A stretch of 29,941 nt of DNA. Source: a virus. The stretch lies in the IMG/VR virus record IMGVR_UViG_3300028844_000646, positions 1 through 29,941 of that record; one strand, given 5' to 3'. Positions within the stretch are counted from its first letter, which is position 1; every line of letters begins with the position of its first letter. Positions 29,927-29,941 of the stretch are shown in pieces. Both the position numbers and the translations under genes were made by a program. Below the pieces are notes generated by a model. The model was given only the letters and a program-made list of their open reading frames with translations. It made no database searches and had not been told where the DNA came from.

Positions 29927-29941
29927 TGGCGATAGTAATAC
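29907..29941 (+). CDS. Start of a further gene, possibly an SGNH/GDSL hydrolase (truncated)
   Basis: An ATG at 29907 opens a frame that reads MKYLIVSGDSNT-like to the window end, overlapping the QueC-like gene by 20 bases. A hydrophobic strand followed by GDSN is the block I pattern of SGNH/GDSL esterases and acyl hydrolases, where the serine is the nucleophile. Only 11 full codons are visible and the ribosome site is weak. The gene is consistent with the overlapping operon style, but its family is a guess. Confidence 0.4.
   Translation, partial: MKYLIVSGDSN

Noticed and set aside
1-29941. tRNA, integrase, insertion sequence or homing endonuclease
   Set aside because: Genes are packed with gaps of at most about 110 bases, and no cloverleaf, transposase or HNH/GIY-YIG motif was seen.

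Overview
The window is a strongly A+T-rich, almost gapless stretch of a T4-like (myovirus) phage genome. The gene set resembles marine T4-like phages such as cyanophages and pelagiphages. Three things support this. Reading the minus strand, the T4 order 13-14-15-16-17-18-19-20-(67/68-like)-21-22 is preserved without a break. The canonical T4-type late promoter box TATAAATA recurs in front of operons. The small structural proteins and fibre-type repeat proteins are also of this kind. The exact phage and host cannot be read from this window. No tRNA, CRISPR, insertion sequence or integrase was seen, and no gene-free stretch reaches 300 bases.

Region 1 (1-12023, minus strand) is the neck, packaging, tail and prohead module. 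It holds neck proteins gp13 and gp14, both enlarged by inserted beta-type repeat domains. It continues with gp15, both terminase subunits, tail sheath gp18, tail tube gp19 and portal gp20. Five small genes follow, the first resembling a prohead core protein. The prohead protease gp21 and the first 13 codons of the scaffold gene 22 end the module.

Region 2 (12096-22800, minus strand) is a fibre and adhesin module. It contains several repeat-rich structural proteins of 311, 368, 349, 672 and 1533 residues and three small genes. It occupies the place where T4 carries its short fibre and fibritin genes. Modules are shared between these genes, including tail-repeat units of 36 and 37 residues, an LNELAAA block and a TVIK N-terminus. 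That suggests recombination-driven host-range variation.

Region 3 (22845-27422, minus strand) is the most unusual part. It is a tightly overlapping late operon of five different proteins with the HxD...H iron site of 2-oxoglutarate/Fe(II) or Asp/Asn-hydroxylase-like oxygenases. A compact fatty-acid desaturase with all three histidine boxes, a possible GNAT-like protein and one unknown small protein accompany them. The cluster lies directly upstream of the giant fibre gene and is served by late promoters. This fits a role in modifying virion proteins or host membrane lipids late in infection.

Region 4 (27423-29941) is a divergent promoter region followed by a plus-strand operon with 1-20 nt overlaps. 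The genes are a putative glycosyltransferase-like protein, a nitroreductase-family flavoprotein and a QueC-like PP-loop ATPase with a C-terminal cysteine cluster. The start of a further gene, possibly an SGNH/GDSL hydrolase, is cut by the window end. The divergent region has back-to-back T4 late boxes and a textbook extended -10 sigma-70 promoter. Two of these promoters would start transcription at, or within one base of, the start codon.
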